A stretch of DNA of 14,558 bases from Cladorrhinum sp. PSN259 (GCA_033725935.1 MU867173.1:1-14558), one strand, 5' to 3'; positions 1 to 10,014 are shown, numbered from the stretch's first letter. The notes: generated from the sequence alone by a model not told the origin. A program made the numbers and translations.

Positions 1-1
1 G

Positions 2-95
<94 letters not shown>
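1..95. repeat. (GTT)n / (CAA)n trinucleotide microsatellite encoding polyglutamine
   Basis: This is a perfect GTT repeat from the first base, more than 31 units with no interruption, continuing off the left edge. On the minus strand it lies in frame with the gene starting at 442 and encodes at least 31 Gln, all by CAA. Such purity usually means a recent, length-variable expansion. Confidence 0.97.
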
Positions 96-442
96 CCTGC
101 TTTTTCTTTCTCTCTTTCTTTTGCTGTTTTGCTGGAAGATGAAGATGAGGAAGAAAAAAAGACACGAGTAAATCTCCCCGTTTTTGAATCGACGGTAAAG
201 CAGTTTGGTTTATTGTCGCCTCCTTCTTCTTCTTCCGGACGGCCAGTGTAGTAGTGAGGTAGGTATAAAGATTCATAGCAGTATGTTTTCTCCGAGGAGG
301 AGGAGGAAGTAAATGACCACACCCCAGGGATCATCAACGATGATAATGACGTGTCGATAATCTCAAAGTGACAGAGTAAGTAGGCGATCCCCGCCGTCAG
401 AAGCGCGAGGCGGAGACCCCAGGATAGGGGTGTTGATGCCAT
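1..442 (-). CDS. Membrane-anchored amidohydrolase-3-like protein, N-terminal part (runs off the left edge)
   Basis: An open frame starts at the ATG at 442-440 and stays open to base 2, giving 147 codons, with the gene continuing beyond the window. The ATG has an A at -3 and G at +4. Residues about 7-26 (SWGLRLALLTAGIAYLLCHF) form one hydrophobic segment that would act as a signal anchor. It is followed by Ser-rich sequence, the stretch CYESLYLPHYYTG, an acidic EEEEGGD run, CFTVDSKTGRFTRVF, a Ser-rich run, a charged KEREKEKAG segment, and then uninterrupted glutamines from residue 117 to the edge. The CYES..CFTV..TG.F.RVF pattern resembles what I remember of the N-terminus of fungal membrane-anchored amidohydrolase-3 (YtcJ-like) proteins. 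No catalytic metal-binding residues lie inside the window, so the enzyme call rests on the N-terminus alone and is tentative; the open frame itself is firm. Confidence 0.5.
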
Positions 443-1637
443 TTTGTTTCTCTCGAGAGGTTTTGTTATTGGTTGGTGTGAATTGGTACGGGTATGTTTG
501 TGTCGTGAGTTGTGAGAGAGCCGGTTCTTACATTGATAAACTCCCAAATCTGGTGGTGTAAAACTCACAAAAAGAAAAGAAAAAAAGAAAACCAACACTG
601 ATATCTAGAATAAGTGCCCCCAATCCAAGTGCGGAGACGGAGGCGAAAAACACCACCAAAAACTCCGGTGCCGGTCGCTGGAGAGGGATGAGAAAGAAAA
701 AAACGGAAAAGCAGATCTTCGGACGAAGATCCACTACCATGATAAAATGCACGAAGAGCGGCGGCGGCTACAACGGCCCGGACACCGCACCGACCGCAGC
801 GGCAACCGTTTATCTCCTGCACCTACAGTTACGGACTGGCTGGTATGGAATAATTTCTCCTTTTTCTTCATCCCCTTAAATCTAGATCCCTTTGCTCTGC
901 TGTAAATGCATTCAACTATTATAAACCGTTTTCCAGCATTTCAGCATTTCCAATGTTTATATTTATACTACCCAAAAACACATATCGATTACATAGATAT
1001 ACTAAATAGTTCAGCACAAACCTCCAACCGGCCACTTGATTGACACTAAACACATGCCATGCATACATATCTCTTGTCCCATCACAAACAAACAAATATC
1101 AAAATCAAAAGGCAATAAAACTACCCAGCGCAACAACGTAAAACACAACCGCCGCGATAGGAGACTGCTTATCCCTTATTTCTTTCATCCAAAAACATCA
1201 ACAACAACAACAACAACCATCATCACCGTCACCGTCACCTACACCTCGCCACCCATCTCCTGTTTCTGTTCCATCACCACATACTACCACCACAACATCA
1301 TAGTTACGTAACCATACTGACTCACAAACTGACCGACCAAGCGAAACTGAATGCCATCCATCTATATACAGTTCTCCTCATGATCTAATACAAGACCAAA
1401 AAGGAGGGCCAAACCCTCAAGACTCAAAAGAACATGAAAAACTCAAAGTCCTATAACAAAAAAAGATAATCCCGAGTGCCCGAGTAGTCGAGTAAAAAAA
1501 AAAAAAAAAGAGTTCCACAACACAACAGCAACAAATTCCTTCATCACATGGAGAGTATGCATGTCCCTTCCCTTTCCATACCCCAACTTCGATTCACGCA
1601 CGCACGCAGCGCAGCATCCACACAACCAACAACGACA
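443..1637. other. Intergenic region: leader of the left-edge gene and 3' flank of the rsp5-like gene
   Basis: Both flanking genes are on the minus strand, so this stretch should hold the promoter and 5' leader of the left-edge gene (roughly 443-1000) and the 3' UTR of the ligase gene (below 1638). I see no gene with recognisable content. It contains simple-sequence DNA: six CAA units at 1199-1217 followed by ATC/GTCACC-rich sequence, a poly-A run of about 15 at 1495-1509, and an ACGC repeat near 1596-1607. Minus-strand open frames at 528-822 are Phe/Leu- or Ala-rich and match nothing I recognise. Confidence 0.6.
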
Positions 1638-4527
1638 TTACTCCTGCCCGAAGCCCATAGTCTCCTCCACGGCAATCGTCATCTTGTTCTGGAGCATCTC
1701 CAATGTCTTATATGGAGGAAGATCCAGACGGTTGAAGCTGTTTGAATTATGATTAGCAAATACTCTTGATCCCACAACCAAGCTAAAATGGACAACTTAC
1801 CAAGTATGTGCCTTGGGCAGATTAGTGATATCCCCCGCCTTCTCAATAGTGAACCGTCTCGGTCCGTCGCTTCCCTGCAAATCCTTGAAACCGTTGACAG
1901 GAATACGCGAAGTACCAGTAGTAAACTGCAGCAAACGAGACTTTTGTTCTCCATCCCAAGACCGTACTGTCTCCCAGAAGAACTTAATGACCTCATCGCT
2001 CTCCGTGTAACCACGATAATCGGTATGCTTCTTCCAGTCGTCCACATCGATTTCGGCAATACCACCAATCAGCAGCTCAAGCTCACGCTCGTCAAACACG
2101 TTGATGAGATCCTGGGGAATCAATTCATGGAAGCCCTCCCTGAACGCCTGGAATTGCTCCGCAACACGCTTCTCGATCCTCCACTTCACCATGAGATCCA
2201 CATACTCCTTCTTGTTCTCGTTGGTAACATCAATGTTCCGTCCGTTAGGCTTAAGATCCTCCACCGTCATCACACCGAACCGCTCGTCTTCAGTAGAGAA
2301 CGTCTGTTCGAGCATGGCGTCCGAAATGTCATTCTCCAAAATCCACTGCAGCGAGCGGTGGAAATCGGCATCCACACCCTCCATATCCGCCAGAATGACC
2401 GACTTGCCCAGCATCATCTTGTAAAGAGCACCGATGAAAAAGGCATCCAAAAAGCGGCGGTGGAAAATTGCCAGACCAACAACGCGCCCAATAAACTTGA
2501 AGTAGTTAAGATGTTCGGGGTTGATGCCTGAGTGGGGGTTGATCTGCAAAGTGTAGTTGTCATGTGCCGAGTACTCGAACAAGCAGTAGAAGGGGTTGAA
2601 CATCTCGTGCGAGAGCAAGAAGAAAAACTCTCTCGAAAGACCACCGTAATCAAGACCGTCTTCGCCGTCGAATTTGATCATTAACCGCTTCTTCAGATCA
2701 GTCGCTGACTGTCGAGAAATCTCGGCAAACGAATCCTCGAAAATGTGTGATCTTCTGACCTTGATATGGCATTGCCCGGAAAGGATGCGCATAGCCGGCT
2801 GGGACCTAAAGTAAATGAGCTTCCTCCTGAAATCACGTTTGTACTGTGGCACATTTTGGTCAAGGGAAGACGGGAGTCGGGGATCATCCCAGGTGGTCGT
2901 CTTGGTGTTGTGGTCGACGAAATACACGCGAGCTGTATTGGTGAGCCGCATCTCCCACCCGCTAGGTAGTGGTCCAAGCTGTGAAACTGGTTGCTGCTGA
3001 ATGGTGCCGCTGGCGTTATTCTGCCCTCCGTACATCCTGATGTATTGTTGGCGTCGTGGGTCCACCCAGGTAGTTGTGCGGGTGTTGTGATCGACGAAGT
3101 AGGGCCTGCCTTCAGGTGTCCATCTCTGCTCCCAGCCAGGAGGCAGCTCACCACTGCCCTGGGTTGTGGTGCCGGTATGCATCATCGTGGCCGCGTTGGC
3201 CTGCTGTGTCGCAGCGGCTTGTGCCTGCAGCGTCGGAGAATTGGCACCAGTTCGGTCTTCTGGGAGCGTGCGATTCTGGTGTCTCTCACGCTCGACTCGG
3301 GTATTGGCTTCAGCAACACGATTCTCAGCTGCCCCGCTGGCCCCGGTTGGCCGAGTCCAGCTTGTCGTCCGCGTATTGTGGTCAACATAGTAGGTTCTAC
3401 CCAAGTTATCTTCACGGCGTTCCCAGCCTGCTGGAAGCCGACCATACTGATCCTCAAAGGGGCTCAGATTGCTGTTGTTTTGTCGTGACTGTGTTTGCGC
3501 TGTGCCGTTCGTGGGAGCCGAAGCAGCAGGACTCGTTGCCGCGGGATTTGGGGATGCTACGCTCGCTGGGCGATGGGGGATCGCCGATAGTTGCCCTGAC
3601 GCGGCTGCGGCACCATTAGGGCCGGACATGGCCGAGGTCGGTCTCTCAGAAGCTCGATCGCCGTTGGAAACTGTCGAAGTCTGCGGAGTAAGCAGTGCAG
3701 GCCTGTTAGGTGCAGATACCGATGGTTGCTGTTGTTGCTGCTGTGATGAGCCACGGGGAGGGTGCGACAGGTTAGTAGAGAGATTTATGATAAGCTTGCC
3801 ATGTACTACAAGGTTATCGCTGGACTTTTTGAGGTCCCGCGTGAGCATCTGGTCTTTTGTTACATTATTCATGTTAGCAGACGAAAGAGAGAGTTTGGGG
3901 AAGACGTGGTTTGTTGTGTTTGGCCATCCATACCATCAGATTCCGGGCTCAACTCGATCACATCTCCAACACGGATATTGATGACTCCTAAGAACCCTTG
4001 GTCCTTTTTCTTGAACTTCTTCTGGTCGAATACCTGAATGGCCAAAATGGTGTCCTCTGTTACTCGGCTGCTTGAGTGTTAACCTCAGATATGCCTCTGG
4101 CTGTACAGTGGGGTGGTACATACAAGTCGAAGACCTCATTCCAGTATGGGTTCAGCGTCCGCTTAGAGACCTGCGTCGTCTTGGTCTGCTCGCCATTGGC
4201 GGTTGCTACCGCGAAAGGGTCGGGAAACCCTGAAGTTCAAAGATCAGTATTTGGAGTACGGTGGCACTGCAAAGACCCGACACGAAGTAACGTACGGAAG
4301 ACATCCCGCTTGTATAGTCCATCGGCCGCGATGACTGTGATGTGGAGTTAGCTATTGATCGGAGGGAGTCGCGAGGTGGTGGACAGTTTACTTGTGACAC
4401 GAAGATTGGGTTGACTATTGCAAGACGGTCAGCCACTTTCGGTTCAAACAATAATGCAGCGATTCTCGCGGCATGGGAAGTCGTAAACTTACGCAGGAAG
4501 TCCTGCATTCATCCGACTGCTGCTCAT
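1638..4527 (-). CDS. rsp5: Rsp5/NEDD4-family HECT E3 ubiquitin ligase (HulA-like), seven exons
   Basis: Transfers ubiquitin from an E2 through a HECT thioester cysteine to substrates bound by WW domains; in fungi this family controls endocytosis and sorting of membrane transporters and several nuclear and stress functions. Exons read on the minus strand: 4527-4493, 4414-4392, 4334-4296, 4229-4124, 4067-3934, 3853-1801, 1737-1638. They sum to 2490 nt, 829 residues, close to the roughly 800 usual for fungal Rsp5. All six introns are GT-AG, 56-80 bp, with plausible branch sites. The start gives MSSSRMNAGLPAQPNLRVT, matching the family N-terminus. A C2 domain occupies about 14-140 (DGLYKRDVFRFPDPFAV, FDQKKFKKKDQGFLGV). 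Three WW domains lie at 252-281, 349-378 and 408-437, each with both tryptophans. The HECT domain runs from about 484 to the end, with Cys797 in HTCFNRLDLPPY and the C-terminus ETMGFGQE. A six-Gln run and a low-complexity Ala/Ser/Pro linker separate C2 from WW1. Identification is secure. Confidence 0.96.
1738..1800 (-). other. Last intron of the rsp5-like gene, splitting the catalytic Cys codon
   Basis: The upstream exon ends CATACTTG at 1801, the intron begins GTAAGTTG, has TTGCTAATC as branch site and ends AAACAG, and the downstream exon begins CTTCAACCG. Joining gives TG|C, the HECT catalytic cysteine, in the family-conserved context HTCFNR. If the intron is kept, the same codon becomes TGG (Trp) and the next is TAA, so the protein stops exactly at the active site. 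Confidence 0.93.
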
Positions 4528-6512
4528 GATTGCGGGTAGAGGATGTTCTCTCTTCCTTTTTTTTTTTTATTACTCCGTCAACCAGAACCAAGACCGCGAC
4601 GGCGGCTGGTGGAGAACGCTGTCGGCAGGTACAGGATAGGATGGAGGGCGGATGTCACGAACAGCAGCGATGGGGCGGCGTCGTCGGGCGATGAGAGAGA
4701 ACCTGGAAGCTGGAATTCGTCGATGGTTAAGGTTACCAAGGTGGATGCGCGAAACCAGGGAATACCAGGCCACCAGGGGATGAAGCAGCAAAGCACGATG
4801 ATAGATGCACGATCCCGGGAGGCGGGCAGACAAGGCGAAACCCAAACGAACGGCGAGCGCAGCTGGACTGTCGAGGGGTTGAAAGTGGTGAGGCTGTGCT
4901 GTTGTGTTTCCCGGTCCCCCCCGCTTTGGTATTTGGGGCCTTCTCGTTCGTTCGTTCGTTGGAGCGATGCTCGGCGGCGGGCGGCTAGTAGCGATGCAGA
5001 GACGCTTCTATTTTTTTTTCTTCTTTACTTCTTCTTCTTGTTCCCCCGTGCAATTGGCGGGTAGATAGCAAGCAGGACGTCAATGTAGCAGCGGGTATGG
5101 AGGAAAGCCCCGTCGTCGGGATCCAGTCTCCAGTGCAATGTGTATGAGTAATAAGTGAGGTGTTTGTGTCAAGCCAGTTAACTTGACGCTGTTCTGTATC
5201 GAAGAAGCTGGACAGTAACTGGACACTGCCACAGGACGGCACACGCAGGCTTACCACGCTGAGAAGGTACTTCCTTCTTCAGTCCTGGCTAGCGGGTGTG
5301 GAGGGGTGAGGGGGTTTCCTGTGTGGCGCTCCCCGTCTCCAGAGTCTCAGGTTGATTCTTCGCACGGAGCATCATCACTGGCGGGGCTTGCAGGGAACCA
5401 GGAGCATCCGAGAATAAAAGGTGTCCCGGCGGTTAGACGGCCCTGGCCTAACATAGGTTACATAACATCGTCCAATTGTTACCAAGCAGACGGTAACTTG
5501 GTAATTTTCTACAAGAGCAAAAAATACACTTTGCCAGGCCCAATCTTGCTAAAATGTCAATCTAAGGAATTCTCGTATAACTGCTCACCAGTCACCTTTA
5601 TTAGTGACGTTTAATACGCGGATATGTTACCTTGGTGGTACACTGGCTGAACGGGTGGATGGGTGCCTTGCTCATAGTGCGGAGACGTATTTACGACACG
5701 GTGGAGCGAATCCTCTGTCTCGGTACGTCGGGTGTATAACTGCCAAGAGCCTGGATCTCAATGGCCTGGACATCATCTTTAAAACTCCCCGTGCATTTCC
5801 TTTTAACTCTATAGGTCCTTAGTATACAAAACGCTGCATACCGCAATCTGTTTTGTCAGTTCCATTCAAAACGTTGGTCAGCACCATCAAGGCAAAATAC
5901 GCCATTGCGCCTCTGGGTTTACACCAACCGTCCAGACATGATGCATCCATCACGATAAGCTGCTCATACAATCGCCACACATGTTGGTTCGGCAAACAGT
6001 GGAATAAACTCGGTCCCCTGCCCCAAGTGAGAAATACATGCATGCCGGAGCGGATACCTGCTGCCCATGGAACTAGGCCACTAGAATGCTGGAAGCCGGG
6101 TCATCACTCGAGATCGTCCAAGCATCTGAGGGGCAAAGCATACCATTTCCAGAGACGATATAATAGCGGTGTATGCTTCATCATGATCTGCTTTGTGGGA
6201 GTTATAGATATCCCGCATAATATGCCTCCCTCATAGCTGCCATGCCTGATCAATTACGGAGATAAAACGAACAAAGGAGAACCAGAATATGCGCTGTGCT
6301 GACCTTTTCCCATCTTTTTAGCCCATCCCTATGACGCCTTGCCTTTCCGATAACAAGAAACCAAAACAGAAAACGGTTAAGCAAACTTTAGCCCCCATAT
6401 TTAAAAAAAAAAATCTTTCCCTTATTTCCGACTCTTTTTGTATCATACACCCTCAGAAGACGGCAGTCGGAACTTGTCCCCGAATGACACTAATCCATTT
6501 TGTTTCTGTCTC
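4528..6512. other. Long intergenic region upstream of rsp5 and downstream of pab2
   Basis: Both neighbours are on the minus strand: 4528 to perhaps 5300 should be the promoter and leader of the ligase gene, and sequence just below 6513 the 3' UTR of the poly(A)-binding protein gene. The leader begins with an A-rich run on the minus strand (bases 4557-4568). Several 60-127-codon open frames exist on both strands (for example 4543-5064 plus, 4570-4845 minus, 5853-6236 plus), but none has a recognisable domain, family pattern or convincing splice structure. The middle part, 5400-6300, is of mixed composition with no repeat, tRNA or mobile-element signature that I can see. Confidence 0.55.
4944..4960. 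repeat. Short (CGTT)4 tetranucleotide repeat
   Basis: The sequence TCGTTCGTTCGTTCGTT contains four CGTT units. It lies in the probable promoter or leader region of the rsp5-like gene. It is too short to be more than a minor simple repeat. Confidence 0.8.
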
Positions 6513-7311
6513 CTAATATGGAGCAAATCCTCCTCTGCCCCGGCCCCGGTAGCCGCCGCGATAGCTGCCCCTGAAGCCTCCTCCCCCTCCTCCACGACCA
6601 CCAAAGAAGCCACGACCGCCGCCGCGGAAACCTCCTCTGCCGCGTCCTCTTGTCATGCCCGGCAGGTTCGTGCGCTTTGGTTCGACCTTGATGTTGCGGC
6701 CCTTGAAGACGCTATCGTTCAGGACGAGGGCTTGGGCTACAAGATTCGGCTCACTAAACTCGACATAGGCATACCTGACAATGGGTTTCTCGGTTAGCAC
6801 CTGACCATGCTCGTATGGCATGAAGCAGCCGAGGTTCAACGTACCCTTTTGGTTGGCCGGTAAACTTATCCAACAGAATGGTGACACGGTTGATAGAACC
6901 ACAGCTCTGGAAGTGAGCCTGCAGCTCCTCGGGAGAAGTGGAATAGTCGACGTTTCCAACAAAGATACTCCTGTTGTCGATATCCTCCTTGTCATCTGAC
7001 AAGTCGTGGCGGGCCTGATCAAGCGTCGCCTGCATCTCCCTGAGTTTTGCTGCCTCGGCCTCCATTTCCGCGACACGGGCCTTCATGGCTGAGATCTCCT
7101 CCTGATAACAATCCATCCGTCAGCTCTACTTCTCTTTCTTTTTATTTGCTTGTTTCCTTGCTCATTCAGTTGCGAACTGCGTCTTGGGAGTGTTGGCAGG
7201 CACTTGAGAAGGCCGGGGGAACTGGCGTACCTCATCGTTATCGTCGCCTTCGGGCTGTTCGTTGTCCCTAGCATCCTCGATCGGCTTGTCCTCAGGCTTT
7301 GGCGAACTCAT
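6513..7311 (-). CDS. pab2: Nuclear poly(A)-binding protein, Pab2/PABPN1 family, three exons
   Basis: Binds growing poly(A) tails in the nucleus; the family influences tail length, RNA export and exosome-dependent turnover. Exons on the minus strand: 7311-7231, 7101-6845, 6774-6513; total 600 nt, 199 residues. Intron 1 (129 bp) starts GTACGC and ends TTATCAG; intron 2 (70 bp) starts GTACGT, has GTGCTAACC as branch site and ends TTGTCAG. Residues 1-27 are acidic and begin MSSPKPEDKP. Residues about 28-62 (EEISAMKARVAEMEAEAAKL onward) form the coiled coil typical of this family. One RRM spans about 70-146, with RNP2 as IFVGNV (73-78) and RNP1 as KGYAYVEF (112-119). The tail 152-199 is an RGG/GGR-rich region, a typical arginine-methylation substrate, ending GGFAPY. 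The ATG has A at -3. Short overall length is like fission yeast Pab2 rather than the longer animal PABPN1. Confidence 0.95.
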
Positions 7312-8484
7312 CTTGATCTCGGTATCTATGTTTGTCGTGTTTTCTCGGTAGAGAAAGAAAGACAGAAAGAGCACCAGGAGCTGTCCCAAGTTGAAAATCC
7401 AGTTAGCACAGTGGTAGGCGGGGCTGAGTGTCGCACGGCGGCGCAAGGCGGAAAAGAAGGGCGTGCAGAAACCATGGATGACGCGCATCGCGACTGCGAT
7501 ACGCCGTACTCGGAAAGTACTGTATGTACGTACAAGATACAGGGGGGTTGTGTAGTTGTATAAATGAGGTATATATATATTCAAATGCGATACTTACAGG
7601 TCCAAAAATCACTTCCTGACTGATCTGTCAAATGGGCAGATTCTCCCCAAGAAAGCCTGTCTGTTTGGGTGATGAAAACAAAAAGTCGGAGAGGTCAAAG
7701 TTGAGCAAGAGAGTTTGTCGGCTGTGTCTGTGTTTCCAGTTGCCAAGCCAAGGCTTTGGGCGAAACATCCCCGAGCTCCACAGTTGACAGCTCACAGGGT
7801 TAGGGTCAAGAACAGTCGCTTTTCTTTTGTTTCGTCAGGCCTTCTTTTTAAAAGTATCTTATGGATCAATAATCTTCTTTACGAAATCACGAGGCTCAGT
7901 TCTTTGGTCGAGAAGGGCTTTGTATGTTTGCTGAGCCTTTGGTGAGATCGAGCTGCAGGGCTGAGACGCTCAAAGATGGTTGCGAGAACATACCAAGGGC
8001 TCAACTAATAGATACTATGGGCAGTTTTTAGCCCTATAAAATGCGAGCCCTTTTCAGAACCTATCCATGGATACCTAGGTAAGGCTTTTGATTGGAAATA
8101 CGAGACTGAACGCCCCCGGATTAGGTTCACTGTTTTCGATCATTTCGTCACACACATCCAGGCATTGTCGAGATAACAATCAATGCAAAATACAGTAGAA
8201 AGACGCCAAAACAAAGTGAATACCGCTAGGCGTGCATGATGATGGGGAAGAACCAAAAATACCAGGATCACTATATTGTCTATCCAGGTCTCTTATGCTG
8301 TGCTACTTGTTGAGCGGCTGGTCGAATCTACTCCCGTTACAGCACAGGCCGACTTGGTCAACACCAATCATTCTCAAGCCGGTCGCTGCAGATAAAACCC
8401 AACTCCAGCTCGCAGCTTTTTGCTCCGCTTCCATTGTCTCCACATACAAGCTCCATCAGCATACACCGACGATCCTCGAAAGAC
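7312..8484. other. Divergent intergenic region between pab2 and the 509-residue protein gene
   Basis: The two flanking genes are transcribed away from each other, so both promoters must lie here. A TATATATATAT run at 7570-7580 is about 260 bp upstream of the pab2 ATG, and a TATAAAA at 8035-8041 is about 450 bp upstream of the plus-strand ATG; either could be a TATA element but neither is proven. The last 80 bases before 8485 are C/T-rich, as fungal leaders often are. I see no additional gene, tRNA or repeat. Confidence 0.55.
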
Positions 8485-10014
8485 ATGGCGGTTGTTATCC
8501 CTCCCGCTGTCCGAGACGCTTGGTCGTTCTCGGGTAGCGACTTTTATGTCGAGGTCAGCAACAATAATCGTCATCGCCGTGCGACAGTGCCAGAGCTTAA
8601 GGCTGTCTACGATGGCGTCGACGGCAGCAAGGATCGCCCTGCCCATTGGTACGAAGCTCAGCTTATCCACTATGGCCTCCCACCCTCCAAGAACAAGGGT
8701 ACAGCAAAGATGAGGCTCTTCGATGCCGTTAACAAGGGTAATTTGAGCGTGCCATCCAGCATCCTCAAGGTGGAATCCGATCTCAAGAAGGAATGGACCA
8801 AGCGTGATCGAGAACTCAAGCAGGCCCTCAAGAAGCAGTCAACAGCAGGGCCTTCCAAGGCGCCTACGAAGCGCAAAGCTGACGACACCCAAATCAACTA
8901 CGGCACAAATGTTCAGGTTAATGTCTCGCTTTCTATCGGCCCTCAAGGAAATGTACAGGTCAATGGCACCTTGCCGGCAGGCCCTGCTACAAAGAAGGCA
9001 AAGACCGCGATTACCAAGAAGGCTTCGACTGTGAAGGCTGCCGATAAAACCAACGCACCATCAAAATCCAAGGCAGCGGCGAAGCCCAGGGCAGCGACTG
9101 CTGCAGACACCAAGCCAAAAGCTCCTTCCAAGGCCGGGCCGAAGGCTCCCACATCCAAGACTACAACACCAGCCGCGAAATCCAAGGCCAATACTTCGAA
9201 GCCTCCAGCATCCAAGGCAAAGGCTACCCCGGCTCCGAAGTCTACCGGAACAAAGGCCACTCGTCCGCAAACCGCTCGACGTGGCGGTCACACAACTGGA
9301 ACATCTAGTTCCGCCGGTTCCCGTGGAGCGAGCAACAGCAACAACAACAACCGCCACGAAGTCAGTCAGACTCCGTCACATTGGGATTTATACAATGAAC
9401 CTCCGCCGCCGTACCCAGGTTCTCCCATTGATAACCACGACTGTTCAGACCAAGACTCTGAACGCCACTCCGAACGCAATTCTTATGACCCATACGATTC
9501 TGACCGGCGCTCGAACGGCTACTCTGACGGTCGCTCAACCGAGTACTCTCACCATTCAGCCAGCAACCCCAGCGAAGGCGACCACGACTCTTCTGGCCGC
9601 AGAGACGATACCCCTTTGCCAGCCCTCGGCCTCCTAAACGGGCGATATCGTCTTGAGAGTGACGGACCTCGGGGGGATGACTCGGGAATCATCTTTACTC
9701 TCGACGGCAATGCCCTCTGGGGTACCTTTGAAATTGGTCCGTTGTCTGGTGTGCTCCGTCTGGACCAGCGACCTTATCAGCCTTCTCACGATCGCCTGTA
9801 CTTCAAGTGGCGGGGCGAAGATATCCAAGGCGGCGAGCACTTTGAGCCTAATGATGGCAGTTTCATTCAGTTTCTCGGCGGTGGCAGAGTTCGAGGTGAG
9901 ATTGGATATTGGGGAGGCATGCTGAAGTTCGGAGGGACCAGGCTCAGCGGACAAGGGACCCGCAGCGAGCTCAGTGCCTTTGAGGTAAGGGACAGATGGG
10001 AGAGATATAACTGA
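8485..10014 (+). CDS. Fungal protein of unknown function: SAP-like N-terminal region, Lys/Ala/Pro linker, conserved C-terminal domain
   Basis: Single uninterrupted frame, 509 residues. The start is the ATG at 8485 (G at -3 and G at +4); the frame extends upstream only to a TTG, which is not a normal fungal start. Residues 1-118 are well ordered in appearance and include HWYEAQLIHYGLPPSKNKGT followed by AKMRLFDAVN (about 54-83), which resembles the helix-turn-helix of a SAP DNA-binding motif. Residues about 115-135 are basic (KRKADD). Residues 168-265 are a Lys/Ala/Pro/Thr-rich linker like a histone H1 tail, suggesting nuclear nucleic-acid binding. Residues 283-375 are Asn-, Ser- and Asp-rich low complexity, containing NEPPPPYPG (304-312), a PPxY motif. 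Residues 383-495 look like a second folded domain (LWGTFEIGPLSGVLRLDQRP, DRLYFKWRGED, FLGGGRVRGEI, LSGQGTRSE). I remember similar two-ended proteins in Sordariomycetes annotated as hypothetical. Chromatin or DNA binding is inference only. Confidence 0.88.
   Translation: MAVVIPPAVRDAWSFSGSDFYVEVSNNNRHRRATVPELKAVYDGVDGSKDRPAHWYEAQLIHYGLPPSKNKGTAKMRLFDAVNKGNLSVPSSILKVESDLKKEWTKRDRELKQALKKQSTAGPSKAPTKRKADDTQINYGTNVQVNVSLSIGPQGNVQVNGTLPAGPATKKAKTAITKKASTVKAADKTNAPSKSKAAAKPRAATAADTKPKAPSKAGPKAPTSKTTTPAAKSKANTSKPPASKAKATPAPKSTGTKATRPQTARRGGHTTGTSSSAGSRGASNSNNNNRHEVSQTPSHWDLYNEPPPPYPGSPIDNHDCSDQDSERHSERNSYDPYDSDRRSNGYSDGRSTEYSHHSASNPSEGDHDSSGRRDDTPLPALGLLNGRYRLESDGPRGDDSGIIFTLDGNALWGTFEIGPLSGVLRLDQRPYQPSHDRLYFKWRGEDIQGGEHFEPNDGSFIQFLGGGRVRGEIGYWGGMLKFGGTRLSGQGTRSELSAFEVRDRWERYN

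Noticed and set aside
528..822. Two overlapping minus-strand open frames (74 and 85 codons) upstream of the left-edge gene
   Set aside because: They are low-complexity (Phe/Leu- or Ala-rich), contain no family pattern, and lie where the leader and promoter of the gene starting at 442 should be.
4570..4845. Minus-strand open frames just upstream of the ligase start (91 and 72 codons)
   Set aside because: No recognisable content; they lie in the leader or promoter, and the real protein N-terminus is fixed by the exon chain starting at 4527.
5479..5504. Inverted repeat TTACCAAG...CTTGGTAA with a 10-base loop
   Set aside because: An 8-bp stem in a long intergenic region is expected by chance; there is no terminator, attachment site or element end nearby.
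5853..6236. Plus-strand open frame of 127 codons
   Set aside because: Composition and residue pattern look random, with no domain or splice partner; it lies in an unannotated gap but I cannot support a gene.
6677..6690. GGTTCGA sequence resembling a tRNA B box
   Set aside because: It lies inside the RRM-encoding exon of pab2 and no A box or cloverleaf can be formed around it.
6754..7116. Continuous minus-strand frames across the pab2 introns
   Set aside because: They read through introns; the RRM is complete only when 6775-6844 is removed, and the coiled coil joins exon 1 only when 7102-7230 is removed.
8434..8484. N-terminal extension of the 509-residue protein (17 extra codons)
   Set aside because: The extended frame begins with TTG, not a normal nuclear start in fungi; the ATG at 8485 has a good context and begins MAVVIPP directly before the conserved-looking region.
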